Below, piece by piece: positions 26,069-35,800 of a DNA stretch of 64,000 nt. The translations under genes and the position numbers were made by a program. This DNA is from an uncultured Bifidobacteriaceae bacterium (GTDB lineage Bacteria; Actinomycetota; Actinomycetes; Actinomycetales; Bifidobacteriaceae), in contig CAMXYK010000006.1 in assembly GCA_947253155.1 (NCBI GenBank), positions 9,563 to 73,562 of the forward strand, in the 5' to 3' direction. Positions within the stretch are counted from its first letter, which is position 1. Every line of letters begins with the position of its first letter. The notes below the pieces were generated by a model, which was not told where the DNA came from, did no database searches, and saw only the letters and a list, made by a program, of their open reading frames with translations.

Positions 26069-27463
26069 ATGGAAAAGTTCTTCCATCTCAAAGAAAACGG
26101 CACGAATGTATCAACGGAGATCACTGCAGGTCTCACTACATTCTTCGCAATGTCGTATATTATCGTCGTAAATCCAATGATTTTAAGCCAAACTGGTATG
26201 CCTAAAGGTGGCGTTTTCCTCGCTACAATCATCGCAGCAATCATTGGTACCCTTGTTATGGGCTTGTTTGCTAACGTACCTTACGCACAGGCTGCCGGCA
26301 TGGGTCTTAACGCATTCTTTACTTACACAGTTTGCTTCGGATTGCACTTTACATGGCAAGAGGCCATGTGCATGGTGTTCTTGTGCGGTTTAATTAACAT
26401 TATTATTACCGTTACAAAAATTCGTAAGATGATTATTCGTGCCATCCCGACTTCGCTTCAGCAAGCAATCGGCGGTGGCATTGGTTTATTTGTGGCCTAT
26501 GTGGGCATGATGAGCGTTGGCTTGATTACTTTTACTTCCAAGGATCCTGCCGCCGCTGCAAAGAGTAAACCAACTGCTGCTATTCCAGGTCTTGCTGTTA
26601 TGAATAACCCTGTGCTTTGGTTATTCCTTATTGGACTTCTTTTTGCTATTGTTCTTACAGTTCTTAAAGTTCGCGCAAGCTTGCTTATTACAATTATTGC
26701 AACTTCTTTAATTGGTATTCCTTTGGGATTGACTTCTTTGAACAATGCAGTGTCTGTTACTGACGCTTTTGCTCAGCTCCCAACTACTTTCGGCGCTATT
26801 TTTAGCGATAAGGGTTTTGCATCTTTGTTTGCTGATCCTGCTCGTTTGCCGCTTGTGTTGGTAACTATTTTCGCATTCTCAATGTCGGATACTTTTGACA
26901 CTCTCGGAACCTTCATTGGTACTGGCCGTCGCACTGGTATTTTCTCCGAGGAAGACGAGAAGGCTTTGGAAAACGGCTCCGGATTTAGCTCCAAGATGGA
27001 TCGCGCATTGTTTGCTGATTCTATTGCTACTTCTGTTGGCGCAATTTGCGGTACTTCTAACACCACTACTTATGTAGAATCTGCTGCTGGTATTGGTGCC
27101 GGTGGTCGCACTGGTTTGACTTCCGTGGTTGTGTCCGTGTGCTTCGCGCTTTCTATTGTTCTTGCGCCTTTTGCTTCTGCAGTTCCTGCTGCAGCAACTG
27201 CAGGCGTGCTTGTGGTTGTTGGTTGCATGATGGCAAGCTCTTTGAAGGAAGTTGCTTGGGATGATATTTCCGAAGCAATTCCTGCATTCTTTGCTGCCGT
27301 ATTTATGGCGTTCTCTTACTCCATTTCTTACGGTATCGCTGCAGGCTTCATCATGTACTGCTTGGTTATGACTTGCAAGAAGCGCGCTAAGGAAGTTCAT
27401 CCAATGCTTTGGATTGTTTCCTTGCTGTTCTTGCTTGATTTCGTTGCTAACGCTGTGCTGTAA
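26069..27463 (+). CDS. NCS2/AzgA family purine permease
   Basis: The ATG 26069 start (MEKFFHLKENGTNVSTEITAG) matches the usual beginning of AzgA/PbuG permeases, with AAGGA upstream. Signatures include GLTTFFAMSYIIVVNP (about 20-35), AQAAGMGLNAFFTY (about 73-86), GGGIGLFVAYVGM, and FAFSMSDTFDTLGTFIGTGRR near 270-290. A GTSNTTTYVESAAGIGAGGRTGL block (about 331-353) carries the substrate-site residues. The 464-residue protein with 12-14 spans imports adenine, guanine or hypoxanthine with protons. No purine-riboswitch aptamer could be recognised in the 276-bp gap upstream. Confidence 0.93.
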   Translation: MEKFFHLKENGTNVSTEITAGLTTFFAMSYIIVVNPMILSQTGMPKGGVFLATIIAAIIGTLVMGLFANVPYAQAAGMGLNAFFTYTVCFGLHFTWQEAMCMVFLCGLINIIITVTKIRKMIIRAIPTSLQQAIGGGIGLFVAYVGMMSVGLITFTSKDPAAAAKSKPTAAIPGLAVMNNPVLWLFLIGLLFAIVLTVLKVRASLLITIIATSLIGIPLGLTSLNNAVSVTDAFAQLPTTFGAIFSDKGFASLFADPARLPLVLVTIFAFSMSDTFDTLGTFIGTGRRTGIFSEEDEKALENGSGFSSKMDRALFADSIATSVGAICGTSNTTTYVESAAGIGAGGRTGLTSVVVSVCFALSIVLAPFASAVPAAATAGVLVVVGCMMASSLKEVAWDDISEAIPAFFAAVFMAFSYSISYGIAAGFIMYCLVMTCKKRAKEVHPMLWIVSLLFLLDFVANAVL

Positions 27464-27532
27464 AAGCCTAGAATGCTGTAAGCAATAAACTTACGTAGTA
27501 TAAACTTACATAGCAGTGAAAATAATGTATTT

Positions 27533-27562
27533 GAGGGTGTGCAATTGCGCGCCCTCTTTTTA
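27533..27562 (+). terminator. Terminator of the purine permease gene
   Basis: A 10-bp stem GAGGGTGTGC/GCGCGCCCTC (two G-T pairs) with an AATT loop is followed by TTTTTATTT. Confidence 0.85.
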
Positions 27563-27587
27563 TTTATAGTTTTCGCATAAATTTTTA

Positions 27588-27616
27588 TTGACATTGTCTT
27601 TATTTTGTATTAAACT
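27588..27616 (+). promoter_or_regulatory. rplJ-rplL promoter
   Basis: A consensus-like -35 TTGACA (27588-27593), 17-bp spacer and -10 TAAACT (27611-27616). It is the strongest promoter recognised in this window. Confidence 0.85.
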
Positions 27617-27619
27617 TGC

Positions 27620-27843
27620 CCAACGTAAACCACAGACCGTTGGTGGAGTCGGAAGATTCCTGAAATTGATGCGTCAGGCCAGCACAGGTTGAGCGATGAT
27701 TTACAGCATGCTTGCTGTAAGTTGTATTTAGCATGTTTTTGCTTCTTATGTTGCTCTGCCAGTGCGCAGGGCTTTTTTATTGCCCTGTTTCTTGAGTTTG
27801 ATGCTTTTCTTTCGAACTGACGGCCGATTTAGGAAGGAACGCC
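27620..27843 (+). promoter_or_regulatory. Structured leader of the rplJ-rplL mRNA (L10 leader)
   Basis: About 220 nt of untranslated leader separate the promoter from rplJ. It includes potential stems (AGCATGCTTGCT, 27706-27717; CAGGGC/GCCCTG at about 27768-27786 with a T-rich loop). In other bacteria L10-(L7/L12)4 binds such a leader to repress its own synthesis. Function is assigned by position and size only. It also fills the 380-bp gap without a protein gene. Confidence 0.55.
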
Positions 27844-28365
27844 ATGAAGAGGCCCGAAAAGGAAGCGGTAGTTGCAGAGCTTACGGAGTTGTTCCGTAAC
27901 GCAGACGCTGTCTACCTCACCGAGTACCGCGGGCTTACCGTTCCGCAGATTTCTTCTCTGCGTGAAAAGCTAGGCCGCGATACTTCCTACTCTGTGGCTA
28001 AGAACACGCTTGCTCGTATTGCTGCTAAGGAAGCGGGCATTGAAGGTCTTGACGAGCTTCTCGCTGGCCCAACTGCAATCACTTTCGTAAAGGGTGATTT
28101 CATTGAGTCTGCTAAGACCTTGCGTGATTTTGCCAAAGAGAATAAAGCTCTCGTCGTCAAGGGTGGTTTCGCAGATGGAACCGTTTACGATGCCGAAGGC
28201 ACAAAGCAGCTTGCAGACTTGAAGTCTCGTCCACAGTTGCTTTCCGAAATGGCCGGCGCGCTCAAGGGCACAATGTCCAAGGCCGCCTACCTGTTCAACG
28301 CATTGCCAACCAAGACTGTGCGTACTATCGACGCTTTGCGCGAAAAGCAGGAAAAGGCCGCTTGA
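27844..28365 (+). CDS. rplJ: 50S ribosomal protein L10
   Basis: The 173-residue L10 forms the base of the L7/L12 stalk on 23S rRNA. The ATG has AAGGAA upstream. The start MKRPEKEAVVAELTELFRNADAVYLTEYRGLTV is the typical L10 N-terminal RNA-binding domain, and the C-terminal helix (RTIDALREKQEKAA) carries the L7/L12 dimers. Confidence 0.98.
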   Translation: MKRPEKEAVVAELTELFRNADAVYLTEYRGLTVPQISSLREKLGRDTSYSVAKNTLARIAAKEAGIEGLDELLAGPTAITFVKGDFIESAKTLRDFAKENKALVVKGGFADGTVYDAEGTKQLADLKSRPQLLSEMAGALKGTMSKAAYLFNALPTKTVRTIDALREKQEKAA

Positions 28366-28462
28366 TTCCCTTGCAGCTTGCTGCATGAGACCAACCAATA
28401 ATAAAAATGTTATGGTCGTAAGGCACAACTTGTGCCTGGCCAAGTAAGAAAGGAAGCCAATT

Positions 28463-28843
28463 ATGGCTAAGCTCACTAGTGAAGAGCTTCTTGAAGCTTT
28501 TGGTGAAATGACCCTCGTTGAGCTCTCTGAGTTCGTCAAGGCCTTTGAAGAGAAGTTCGACGTCGAGGCTGCTGCCCCTGTCGCCGCTGTTGCCGCTGCT
28601 CCAGCTGCTGCTGGCGCTGCTGAGGAAGAGAAGGACGAGTTCGACGTCATTCTTACCGCTGCTGGCGACAAGAAGATTGCAGTCATCAAGGCTGTGCGTG
28701 CTTTGACCAGCCTCGGCTTGGCTGAAGCTAAGGCTCTCGTGGACGGCGCTCCAAAGGCTGTTCTTGAGAAGGCTAAGAAGGAAGATGCCGAGAAGGCTAA
28801 GGCTGCCCTCGAAGAGGCCGGCGCTTCTGTTGAACTTAAGTAG
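28463..28843 (+). CDS. rplL: 50S ribosomal protein L7/L12
   Basis: The 126-residue stalk protein recruits translation factors. It has an N-terminal dimerisation helix ([31 protein letters not shown]), an Ala-rich hinge and the conserved C-terminal domain [37 protein letters not shown] precedes the ATG. It lies 97 bp after rplJ in the same operon. Confidence 0.98.
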   Translation: MAKLTSEELLEAFGEMTLVELSEFVKAFEEKFDVEAAAPVAAVAAAPAAAGAAEEEKDEFDVILTAAGDKKIAVIKAVRALTSLGLAEAKALVDGAPKAVLEKAKKEDAEKAKAALEEAGASVELK

Positions 28844-28892
28844 TTCTTGTTTTTATCTCTATTCGTGAAATTTATTAGTAGCGTATAGGTGA

Positions 28893-28930
28893 AAATAGGC
28901 GGTTGAGATTCATCTCTGCCGCCTATTTTT
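28893..28930 (+). terminator. rplJL operon terminator
   Basis: A 10-bp perfect stem AAATAGGCGG/CCGCCTATTT with a 16-nt loop ends in TTTTT. Confidence 0.85.
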
Positions 28931-28951
28931 ATATTTAAGTTAGTGTGTTTT

Positions 28952-28961
28952 CGACACGCCG
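28952..28961 (+). repeat. CGACACGCCG intergenic motif
   Basis: An exact copy of the decamer seen at 388-397 and 38134-38143, in the gap between rplL and the acidic-repeat gene. No clear promoter is seen directly beside this copy. Confidence 0.6.
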
Positions 28962-29139
28962 ATAATATAACAACTTTCTTCTCTAGGGTGGTTAAAACAG
29001 GTCATAGGGTACTATTGTTTTATAAAGCGTGTTAAGAAGCGCTTACTGATTTCTATCAGTGCACTATTGGAAAGCTTGGTTTTATAGCTGTGCTTTTCTA
29101 AAGTAGGGGGCGCATCCCCCAAGGAGAAAGGAAAATAAT

Positions 29140-29829
29140 ATGTTAAATAAGAAAGCTCTTGCAGCTTTTGCTGCTGGCGCAACCTTGCTTTCTGGTTTCG
29201 CTTTTGCTGCACCTGCTAATGCAATGCAACTGGATCTTGTAAGTGTGCTGGAAAATGAGAATTTTGTTCCTCCAGCTGATAATGATGAACTTGGCCAAGT
29301 GCTTTTTGGCGGCGCTGCTGGTTCTTATGCTGGTGGTTACGACGAATATGCTAACGATGAGGATTCTCTTATATCTAAGGGTGTGGATCCACTCGATGGT
29401 GGCGTAACTACAGTTTCTGATGATGATTTCAACTTTGATGATTTGAACCTTGATGATTTGAATCTTGATGATGTTGATTTGAGCGATGTTGACGTTCCTG
29501 CTGCACCAGCTGCTGATGATGCAACTCCTGCTGCACCAGTTGCTGACGATGATTTCAACTTTGATGATTTGAATCTTGATGATTTGAATCTCGATGATTT
29601 GAATCTTGATGATGTTGATTTGAGCGATGTTGACGCTCCTGCTGCACCAGCTGCTGATGATGCAACTCCAGCTGCTGATGATGCTGCTCCAGTTGCTGAC
29701 GATGATTTCAACTTTGATGATGCTGATTTGAGCGATGTTGATGATGCTGCTCCTGCAGCTCCTGCACCAGCTGCTCATTATGGACAAATGTTGAAGGTAT
29801 CAAGGGTTGCTACATACATTGCTGGCTGA
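29140..29829 (+). CDS. Secreted acidic five-residue-repeat protein 1
   Basis: I do not recognise a known family. AAGGAGAAAGG precedes the ATG. A signal peptide (MLNKKALAAFAAGATLLSGF...) ends at APANA, near residue 29. Residues about 90-215 consist of DDLNL/DDVDL/SDVDV pentads in three blocks, separated by Ala/Pro/Asp linkers. The hydrophobic residue recurs every fifth position beside Asp, as in pentapeptide repeats, but the small inward residue of that fold is replaced by Asp. The protein is extremely acidic and has no cell-wall anchor. The last 15 residues (GQMLKVSRVATYIAG) are unlike the rest. The next gene is a paralogue with a longer C-terminal part. Confidence 0.75.
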   Translation: MLNKKALAAFAAGATLLSGFAFAAPANAMQLDLVSVLENENFVPPADNDELGQVLFGGAAGSYAGGYDEYANDEDSLISKGVDPLDGGVTTVSDDDFNFDDLNLDDLNLDDVDLSDVDVPAAPAADDATPAAPVADDDFNFDDLNLDDLNLDDLNLDDVDLSDVDAPAAPAADDATPAADDAAPVADDDFNFDDADLSDVDDAAPAAPAPAAHYGQMLKVSRVATYIAG

Positions 29830-29890
29830 TTTGTAAAAATTAAATATCGCGTCTATTCTCTGCAAAATAAGTTTGAGATGAACGTTCTTT

Positions 29891-29929
29891 TTTCGGCTTT
29901 GTGGTGCGATTTGTGTCACAAAGCCGAAA
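29891..29929 (+). terminator. Hairpin after acidic-repeat gene 1
   Basis: A perfect 13-bp stem TTTCGGCTTTGTG/CACAAAGCCGAAA with a 13-nt loop. A T run is lacking on the plus strand. Its GGCTTTGTG/CACAAAGCC core recurs in the terminator of the paralogue. Confidence 0.6.
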
Positions 29930-30046
29930 TTGATATATGAGTAGAAGGCTATGGGGGGTTTGTGTAATTTAATTATCCCTCACAGCATTGTGATATACGT
30001 AATCGTAAAAAATATACGTAATCATGAAAAAAGAAAGGAAGATGAA

Positions 30047-31240
30047 ATGTTAAATAAGAAGGCTATTGCAGCTTTTGCTGTAGGTTCTACATTAGTTTCC
30101 AGCGTAGCTTTTGCTTTGCCGGCAATGGCTGACGACGCTGTGGCTGCTAAGGCTACTGTGGCTGCTAAGGCTACTGCAGCTCCTAAGACTGCTGTTGTTG
30201 CTACTGCAGCTCCTGCGGCTACTGTTGCTAAGGATTCTGCGGCTGCTGATGTCAATGTTGATGATGTGAATCTTGATGATATTAATCTTGACGATATTGA
30301 TCTTAGCGACATTGATTTGAGCGATGTTGACGTTCCTGCCGCTGAAGCTCCTGCAGCTGAGACTCCTGCAGCTGCTGATGATGTGAATCTTGACGATATT
30401 AATCTTGATGATATCGATTTGAGCGATATTGATTTGAGCGATGTTGACGTTCCTGCCGCTGAAGCTCCTGCAGCTGAGACTCCTGCAGCTGCTGATGATG
30501 TGAATCTTGACGATATTAATCTCGATGATATCGATTTGAGCGATATTGACGTTCCTGCTGATGCTGATGTCAATGTTGATGATTTGAACCTCGATGATTT
30601 CAATTTTGATGATCTTGATTTGAGCGACATCGATTCTGCTGATGCTGATGCAAACGCTGATCAATCTGATCCTGCTGTTTTACCTCTTCCTAAAGTTACA
30701 ATAAGTACTCCTTCTAAAGACGTTGAGAAGTTTAAGAATGCACTTAACAATAAGTCGCTAGATGAAGGTATCGGCGGTCTCTTTAGCGGTGAAAAATTGG
30801 TAGAACATCTCAAAAATCCGGGAATGGATTCTTCCACGCCTGCAAATCCGACTGAGGGATCGTCTTCTACTACAACTCCTGCTGTAACTCCTGCTGCTCC
30901 TTCTACTACCGAAAAGCCGGCTGATGCCACACCTGCACCTACTGGCAATACTGAAGGTGGCACACCTGCTGCTCCTTCTACCGGTGCATCTACTGTTTCT
31001 ACGCCTTCGACTCCAGCTCCTGCTGATCAGACGACTACTCCTTCTACTCCTGGTACAACCACGAATACTGGTACTACTGTAAAGCCGTCTGGTGACACAA
31101 CTCAACCTAGCGGTAATACTGAGACTCCAGCTTCAACTACTGAGACTCCATCTACTGCTGGTCAGACTGATTCCGGTAATACTCCAGCTCCAGTTGTTCC
31201 TAAGCCTTCCACTATTAGTGATCTTTTTGGCAACAACTAA
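30047..31240 (+). CDS. Secreted acidic five-residue-repeat protein 2
   Basis: This is a paralogue of the preceding gene: the N terminus MLNKKAIAAFAVGSTLVSSVAFALPAMA is nearly the same signal peptide, and GAAAGGAAG lies upstream of the chosen ATG. After an Ala/Lys/Thr stretch come four blocks of NLDDI/DLSDI pentads (about residues 70-205). A 39-residue unit (117 bp) is directly repeated, at 30323-30439 and 30440 onward, almost base for base. A short, perhaps folded segment (about 215-255) and a Thr/Pro/Ser-rich C terminus follow, as in wall-spanning linkers, but no LPxTG or membrane span is present. The function is unknown. Confidence 0.75.
   Translation: MLNKKAIAAFAVGSTLVSSVAFALPAMADDAVAAKATVAAKATAAPKTAVVATAAPAATVAKDSAAADVNVDDVNLDDINLDDIDLSDIDLSDVDVPAAEAPAAETPAAADDVNLDDINLDDIDLSDIDLSDVDVPAAEAPAAETPAAADDVNLDDINLDDIDLSDIDVPADADVNVDDLNLDDFNFDDLDLSDIDSADADANADQSDPAVLPLPKVTISTPSKDVEKFKNALNNKSLDEGIGGLFSGEKLVEHLKNPGMDSSTPANPTEGSSSTTTPAVTPAAPSTTEKPADATPAPTGNTEGGTPAAPSTGASTVSTPSTPAPADQTTTPSTPGTTTNTGTTVKPSGDTTQPSGNTETPASTTETPSTAGQTDSGNTPAPVVPKPSTISDLFGNN
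30323..30556 (+). repeat. 117-bp in-frame direct repeat inside acidic-repeat gene 2
   Basis: Two copies (30323-30439 and 30440 to about 30553) encode the 39-residue unit that begins DVDVPAAEAPAAETP. The second copy becomes shorter at its end. Near identity at synonymous sites points to recent duplication. Confidence 0.85.
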
Positions 31241-31279
31241 ATCACCAATAAGTCTTTGACTTATAAATATTTACAGCAT

Positions 31280-31357
31280 TGGCTTTGTGAATATTCGCTA
31301 AAGCTTTTAAGTTTCTACTTAATTGCTATTGGCGTTTATTCACAAAGCCATTTTTAT
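31280..31357 (+). terminator. Terminator after acidic-repeat gene 2
   Basis: A perfect 14-bp stem TGGCTTTGTGAATA/TATTCACAAAGCCA with a 43-nt loop is followed by TTTTTATT. Its core matches the hairpin after gene 1. Confidence 0.7.
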
Positions 31358-31482
31358 TATCCCAAAACTCATTTTTCTTAAAACTTATACATAAAATAAT
31401 CAAATTCTTATAAAAACTAGCGCAATATACATAAAGCATGACACAATAGTGTGTAGTGTGTTTTTTGAAGGGAGCAGGTCAC

Positions 31483-32841
31483 GTGAGTGAGCGACAAACC
31501 GTGCAGCGCTGGATGATTACAGTAGGTGGTGTCGAACAGGCACGTGTGGGTGCTGGACAGTCGGTAGAGATTGGCCGCAAACCTATACGCCCATTGCGCG
31601 AAGATGGATTTAAGCGCGTCGACATAGTAGACAACAAGCGTTCTATGTCAAAAAGGCATGCGCTTCTTATTGTTGATAATCGTGGAGTAGCAACGATTCG
31701 CGATTTGCATTCTACAAATGGAACGTACTTGGTTGGCGCAAATGGAGATTTGCTTAGACTGGAGCCGGATGTTGATTTCCAGCTTCCAGATAGCTTAATG
31801 CGCATGCAATTTGGCGATGTACCAGTTGATTTTGTGCGCGTAGAAGAAGAAGCTCCTGATGTTGATCAAAAAAATGAAGTGCGAAATTTGTTCTCGTATG
31901 CTACTGACGATTTGCATGATGAGCCAGCTGCATCGGGCTTATCGGTAGATCAAATTCTTGATTTGCGTGCTGGAGAACCTACTGGCATTTTCCATGCGCA
32001 ATCTGTTGCGCATCCTGGATTGTCTTGGCAGCAGGGTGAGCAAAAATCTCCTCTTGATAATATTTCTCCGGTTAATCATGATGTAACATTCCCTGTGGTT
32101 CAAGAACAGCAGGAACAGCCGGTGGAACCGCGTAATTTGTTTGATGATGCTAAAGCTTTGCAAACTGAAGATCATGTGAAAGAAGAAGTTGAATCTGACG
32201 TTTTAAATAATAATCCTATTAAAACTGAAGGCAACAATACAAATTACGATTTTGCATCAACAAATACGAATGTTGAAAGCGCAAGCAACGTAAATAACGC
32301 AAGCAACGTAAATAACGCAAGCAACGTAAGTAGCATAAGCAATATCGGCACTATCGATAACGGCGTATCTAGTAGCGTATCTAGCGGCATTGCTAGTAGC
32401 ATCGATACTAGCGCAAGTAGCGTTGCAAGTAGCGTTGAGAATAGTATTACCAACAACGTTGCGAATGGTCTTACTGATAGCGTTACCAGTAGCCTTGCCG
32501 GCAGCTTCAACACCAGTATTGACACCAGTATTGATGAGTCTTACACTCCAGCATTTGAGCCTGGTTCAGTATTTGAAAAGGTATCAAAGGGAGAATTTGA
32601 CGCCCAGCAGCAAATAATTGAGATTGATGGTTACACTTCTCAAGAAGCTGAAGAGAGCAATGATTTTTCAAGGCAATTTGAAATGGCTCAATATCCTGAG
32701 TTGCTCCCGTATTTGGCTGCAAATACCGGATTATACGATGATTTATATGCTTGGCTTGCGGCACAAGGTAACGCAGAAGTAGATTCTGCTCTTGCGCGTA
32801 ACAGCGGTTATAGTGCATATCGTAAAGCTATTGAACAGTAA
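31483..32841 (+). CDS. FHA domain protein with Ser/Asn-rich linker
   Basis: The GTG start at 31483 (MSERQTVQRW) has AAGGGAG about 9 bases upstream and is preferred over a GTG nine codons earlier. The FHA phosphothreonine-binding core is clear: VEIGRKPIRP (about 28-37), VDIVDNKRSMSKRHALLIVDN (about 46-66, Ser-Arg/His pair) and IRDLHSTNGTYLV (about 73-85, Asn-Gly). After that comes a low-complexity region (about 240-345) with a tandem 18-bp DNA repeat encoding NASNVN and many Ser-Val-Ser/Ala motifs. A helical C-terminal 100 residues end with LPYLAANTGLYDDLYAWLAAQGN. It is probably a cytosolic adaptor for Ser/Thr-kinase substrates. It is 17 bp upstream of, and likely co-transcribed with, the large helicase-like gene. 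Confidence 0.85.
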   Translation: MSERQTVQRWMITVGGVEQARVGAGQSVEIGRKPIRPLREDGFKRVDIVDNKRSMSKRHALLIVDNRGVATIRDLHSTNGTYLVGANGDLLRLEPDVDFQLPDSLMRMQFGDVPVDFVRVEEEAPDVDQKNEVRNLFSYATDDLHDEPAASGLSVDQILDLRAGEPTGIFHAQSVAHPGLSWQQGEQKSPLDNISPVNHDVTFPVVQEQQEQPVEPRNLFDDAKALQTEDHVKEEVESDVLNNNPIKTEGNNTNYDFASTNTNVESASNVNNASNVNNASNVSSISNIGTIDNGVSSSVSSGIASSIDTSASSVASSVENSITNNVANGLTDSVTSSLAGSFNTSIDTSIDESYTPAFEPGSVFEKVSKGEFDAQQQIIEIDGYTSQEAEESNDFSRQFEMAQYPELLPYLAANTGLYDDLYAWLAAQGNAEVDSALARNSGYSAYRKAIEQ

Positions 32842-32858
32842 GCAAGTAGGGCGGAAAT

Positions 32859-35800
32859 ATGAGCGATACAAATAATATGGAACAAGATTCGCCAGCAAAA
32901 GATTTTACTGGTTCTTTAGCTGATAATTCTTATACGGAGAATGCTGCTGTGGAAGATGATTCCTTGCGTGATAAATCCAACGTGCAAGTTTCTAAATCAG
33001 ATGCATTAAATCGCATCGTAAGTTGGAAAAAACAGTATCAGTCGCAATTATCTCCTTCTCCTTTAGAAGATATTACGCAACTTGCTGCACAGTTAGAATT
33101 AACTCATGCGCATCCTTCTGGGATTGCTCAGCTTTTTGCTAGCGGCAAAGTCACATTAAAATCTTTGTTTAGAGATGCTGGAATGTTGCGAGCTGCTGGA
33201 CGTAGGCTTGACCGCGTTTTTGAAGATAGAGATGCAAAAGCGCATGAAAGTGGTGTTTCTGAACTTTCATTAATTGTTGGCGTTGCATCTTGGAATGGCA
33301 ACCATGTGCCAGTTCTTACGTATCCGGTTCGAGTTGTTCGTGATGCAAATCAAGATGAAACTTCTGCAACTATCTACTTTTCGGGAAGCGTCGGTTTAAA
33401 TCGTGCGCTAGTATCTCGCTTGCTTGAGCGCGGTATTGAGTTGCGTGAAGACGTGTTATTTGATGGTTCCCATTACGAAAGTGGCACTCCAGAAACGTCG
33501 GTTGTTTTTGAAGCAATATGCCAGCAGGCTCGTCATGCTTTTCCTGATTTTGATATTGAGCGAGATATTGTTCTTGGCTGCTTTACAGATGCTGGTTCGC
33601 GCTTTGTGGCAGAAAGCGAATATATTATAGATTCTCTAAAAAATGGCGGTGCAGGTAATACTGTTATTAATGCCATGGCTGGGGATGATAAAGCTAAGCA
33701 GATTCTTAAATCGACTAAAAACCCTGAATATAGTCCTTTCGATGCGGATCCTCATAGCGAGTGCGAAGTAGGGGATGTTGACAACATTGTTCGCTATGCT
33801 GCAGATTTAGTTGCTTCTGGAAGTTCGTTATTTGTAAATATTGATTCAGGTTCTGATTCTGCTGCAATTGCTGCTGCAATAGCTTCTCGTTCTGTGCTTG
33901 CAGGACGTTCAGTGTTGTATGTTCCAAATGTTGTTGAGCAGCAACGTCGATTCCGATACACTCTGAGTACTCACGAAATTTCTTCATTAGCATTAGATGT
34001 TTCGGATGGTCATATAGCCAAGCATGTTGATGCTCAATTGATTGCTGCAGTTGGTGCGCGTCAAAGTGTTGCAACTTCGCGTTTCGAGCAGGTTGCGGAT
34101 GAGCTTGTTGGCGTGCGCTCGCGTCTTACGCGCTATTTGGGAGACCTCCACGGAATTAACGAAACTTGGGGAGTGTCTGCGTACCAAACTATCCAAAATC
34201 TTGCTGCTATTGCTATGCTCCCGTCTCATCCTTCTACTCATGTGCGTTTAGATGTTGCGTCTGCACATGCTATGACTAATCAAGTTGATTCTTGGGCTAA
34301 AAAATTCCATCAAGCGGATGAGCTTGGTGAGTTTAGTATTAATCCTGAAGATACTCCTTGGTTTGGTGCGTCTATTTTTGACGAAAATGAAGCAGTCGCT
34401 GTGTATCAGCGAGTTGTTGATGTGCTTCTTAAACTTCTTCCTGCTACTCGTGAACAAGTTAAAAGCACTGTACAAAGCTGCGGTTTCCCTGTACCAACAA
34501 CGGTTCGTGAGTGGAGTAGGCAAGTTACGGTATTAAAGAATCTTCGTCGCGTACTTGACGTTTTCCAGCCAGAGATTTTTGAACGTGACTTAGACGCAAT
34601 GATTGAAGCTAGTAAGCCAAAAGCTCAACGTAAAGCTGAAGGAACTGTTATGGGCTTCTGGGAGCGCCGTCACCATGTGCGCGAAGCTCGTAGCCTGCTT
34701 AGAGTTGGAGCTAAAGTTGAAGATCTTCACGAAGCTTTGAAGATTGTTGCTCAGCAGGCGGCTCAGTGGCGTACTTTTGTGCCTCACGGCGGATGGCCTG
34801 CATTGCCTCCAAAATTGGACGAATTAGTTGGCACTCAAGATGTGTTATCGAGGCATCTGGTTGCTTTGGATGCAGTGTTATCCACAACTCGTCAAGGTGC
34901 AGATCTTGAAAACATTGAGTTTACGCAGCTTGAGGCACGTTTACAAGCTTTGCATGATGATCGTGCTTCTTTGGATACTCTGCCTGGGCGTTCTAAGTTG
35001 GAGCGTGAATTTAACAACGCTGGTTTGTCTGATTTAGTAAATGATTTAAGGCATCGTCATATTACAGGAGATGCTCTTGATGGTGAATTGCAGCTTGCTT
35101 GGTGGACAACTGTTTTTGAGGATATTGTTAACGCTTCTGCGATTATTTCTCATCAAGATGGTTCTGCAATGCAAGACGCTTCTGATCGTTTTGTGCAAGT
35201 AGATACTGAGCATGTGCGTTCTATTGGACCAATGGTTCAGCAAGAAGCTATGAAGCATTTGTGCGAATTGTTATTCTCGCATACTCAAGAAGCAAATCAA
35301 TTGCATACTATGCTTGCAAGCAACCGTTCCGGAATAACTTTTACTAAGCTTTTGCGCAATTATGCAGAAATTGTGTTAGCTGCAAAGCCAATATTAGTTG
35401 CTATGCCATCTACTCTTACTATGATGACACCGCTTAGTCCTATTGCGGATACTGTAATTATTGATTCTGCAGAGCATATGTCAAGTATTGAGATGTTCTC
35501 TATTTTGGCTCGCGCTCGTCAGGTTGTTGTGTTGGCTCACAAGCAGACAGTAAGTTGCGAAAGTTTGAATGCTCTTATTTCACTGCTTCCGTCTGTAACA
35601 GTTGTGTCTCATTCAACAAGACGTTCGTTGCGTTTGGCTAGATTCTTGGAAGAGCATGGCTATGGGAAACTACGTCATGATATTCCTGTTGAACGCTTGC
35701 AAGGCAAGGTTCGTTTGCATCAAATTGAGGCAACTGGCGTTCCAGTATTATCTTCTGGTCTTATTGAAAGCAGTCAGCGCGAAATTGATGAAGTAGTGGA

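Noticed and set aside
29140..29829. Acidic-repeat gene 1 as a truncated pseudogene of gene 2.
   Set aside because: It has its own ribosome-binding site, an intact signal peptide, its own hairpin and a frame kept open through all repeats. Its shorter C terminus is not homologous to gene 2 and shows no frameshifted remnant.
29143..30664. Minus-strand and alternate-frame repeats (Ser/Lys/Ile-rich) across the acidic-repeat genes.
   Set aside because: They are mirror products of the in-frame DNA repeats. Only the plus frames have signal peptides and ribosome-binding sites.
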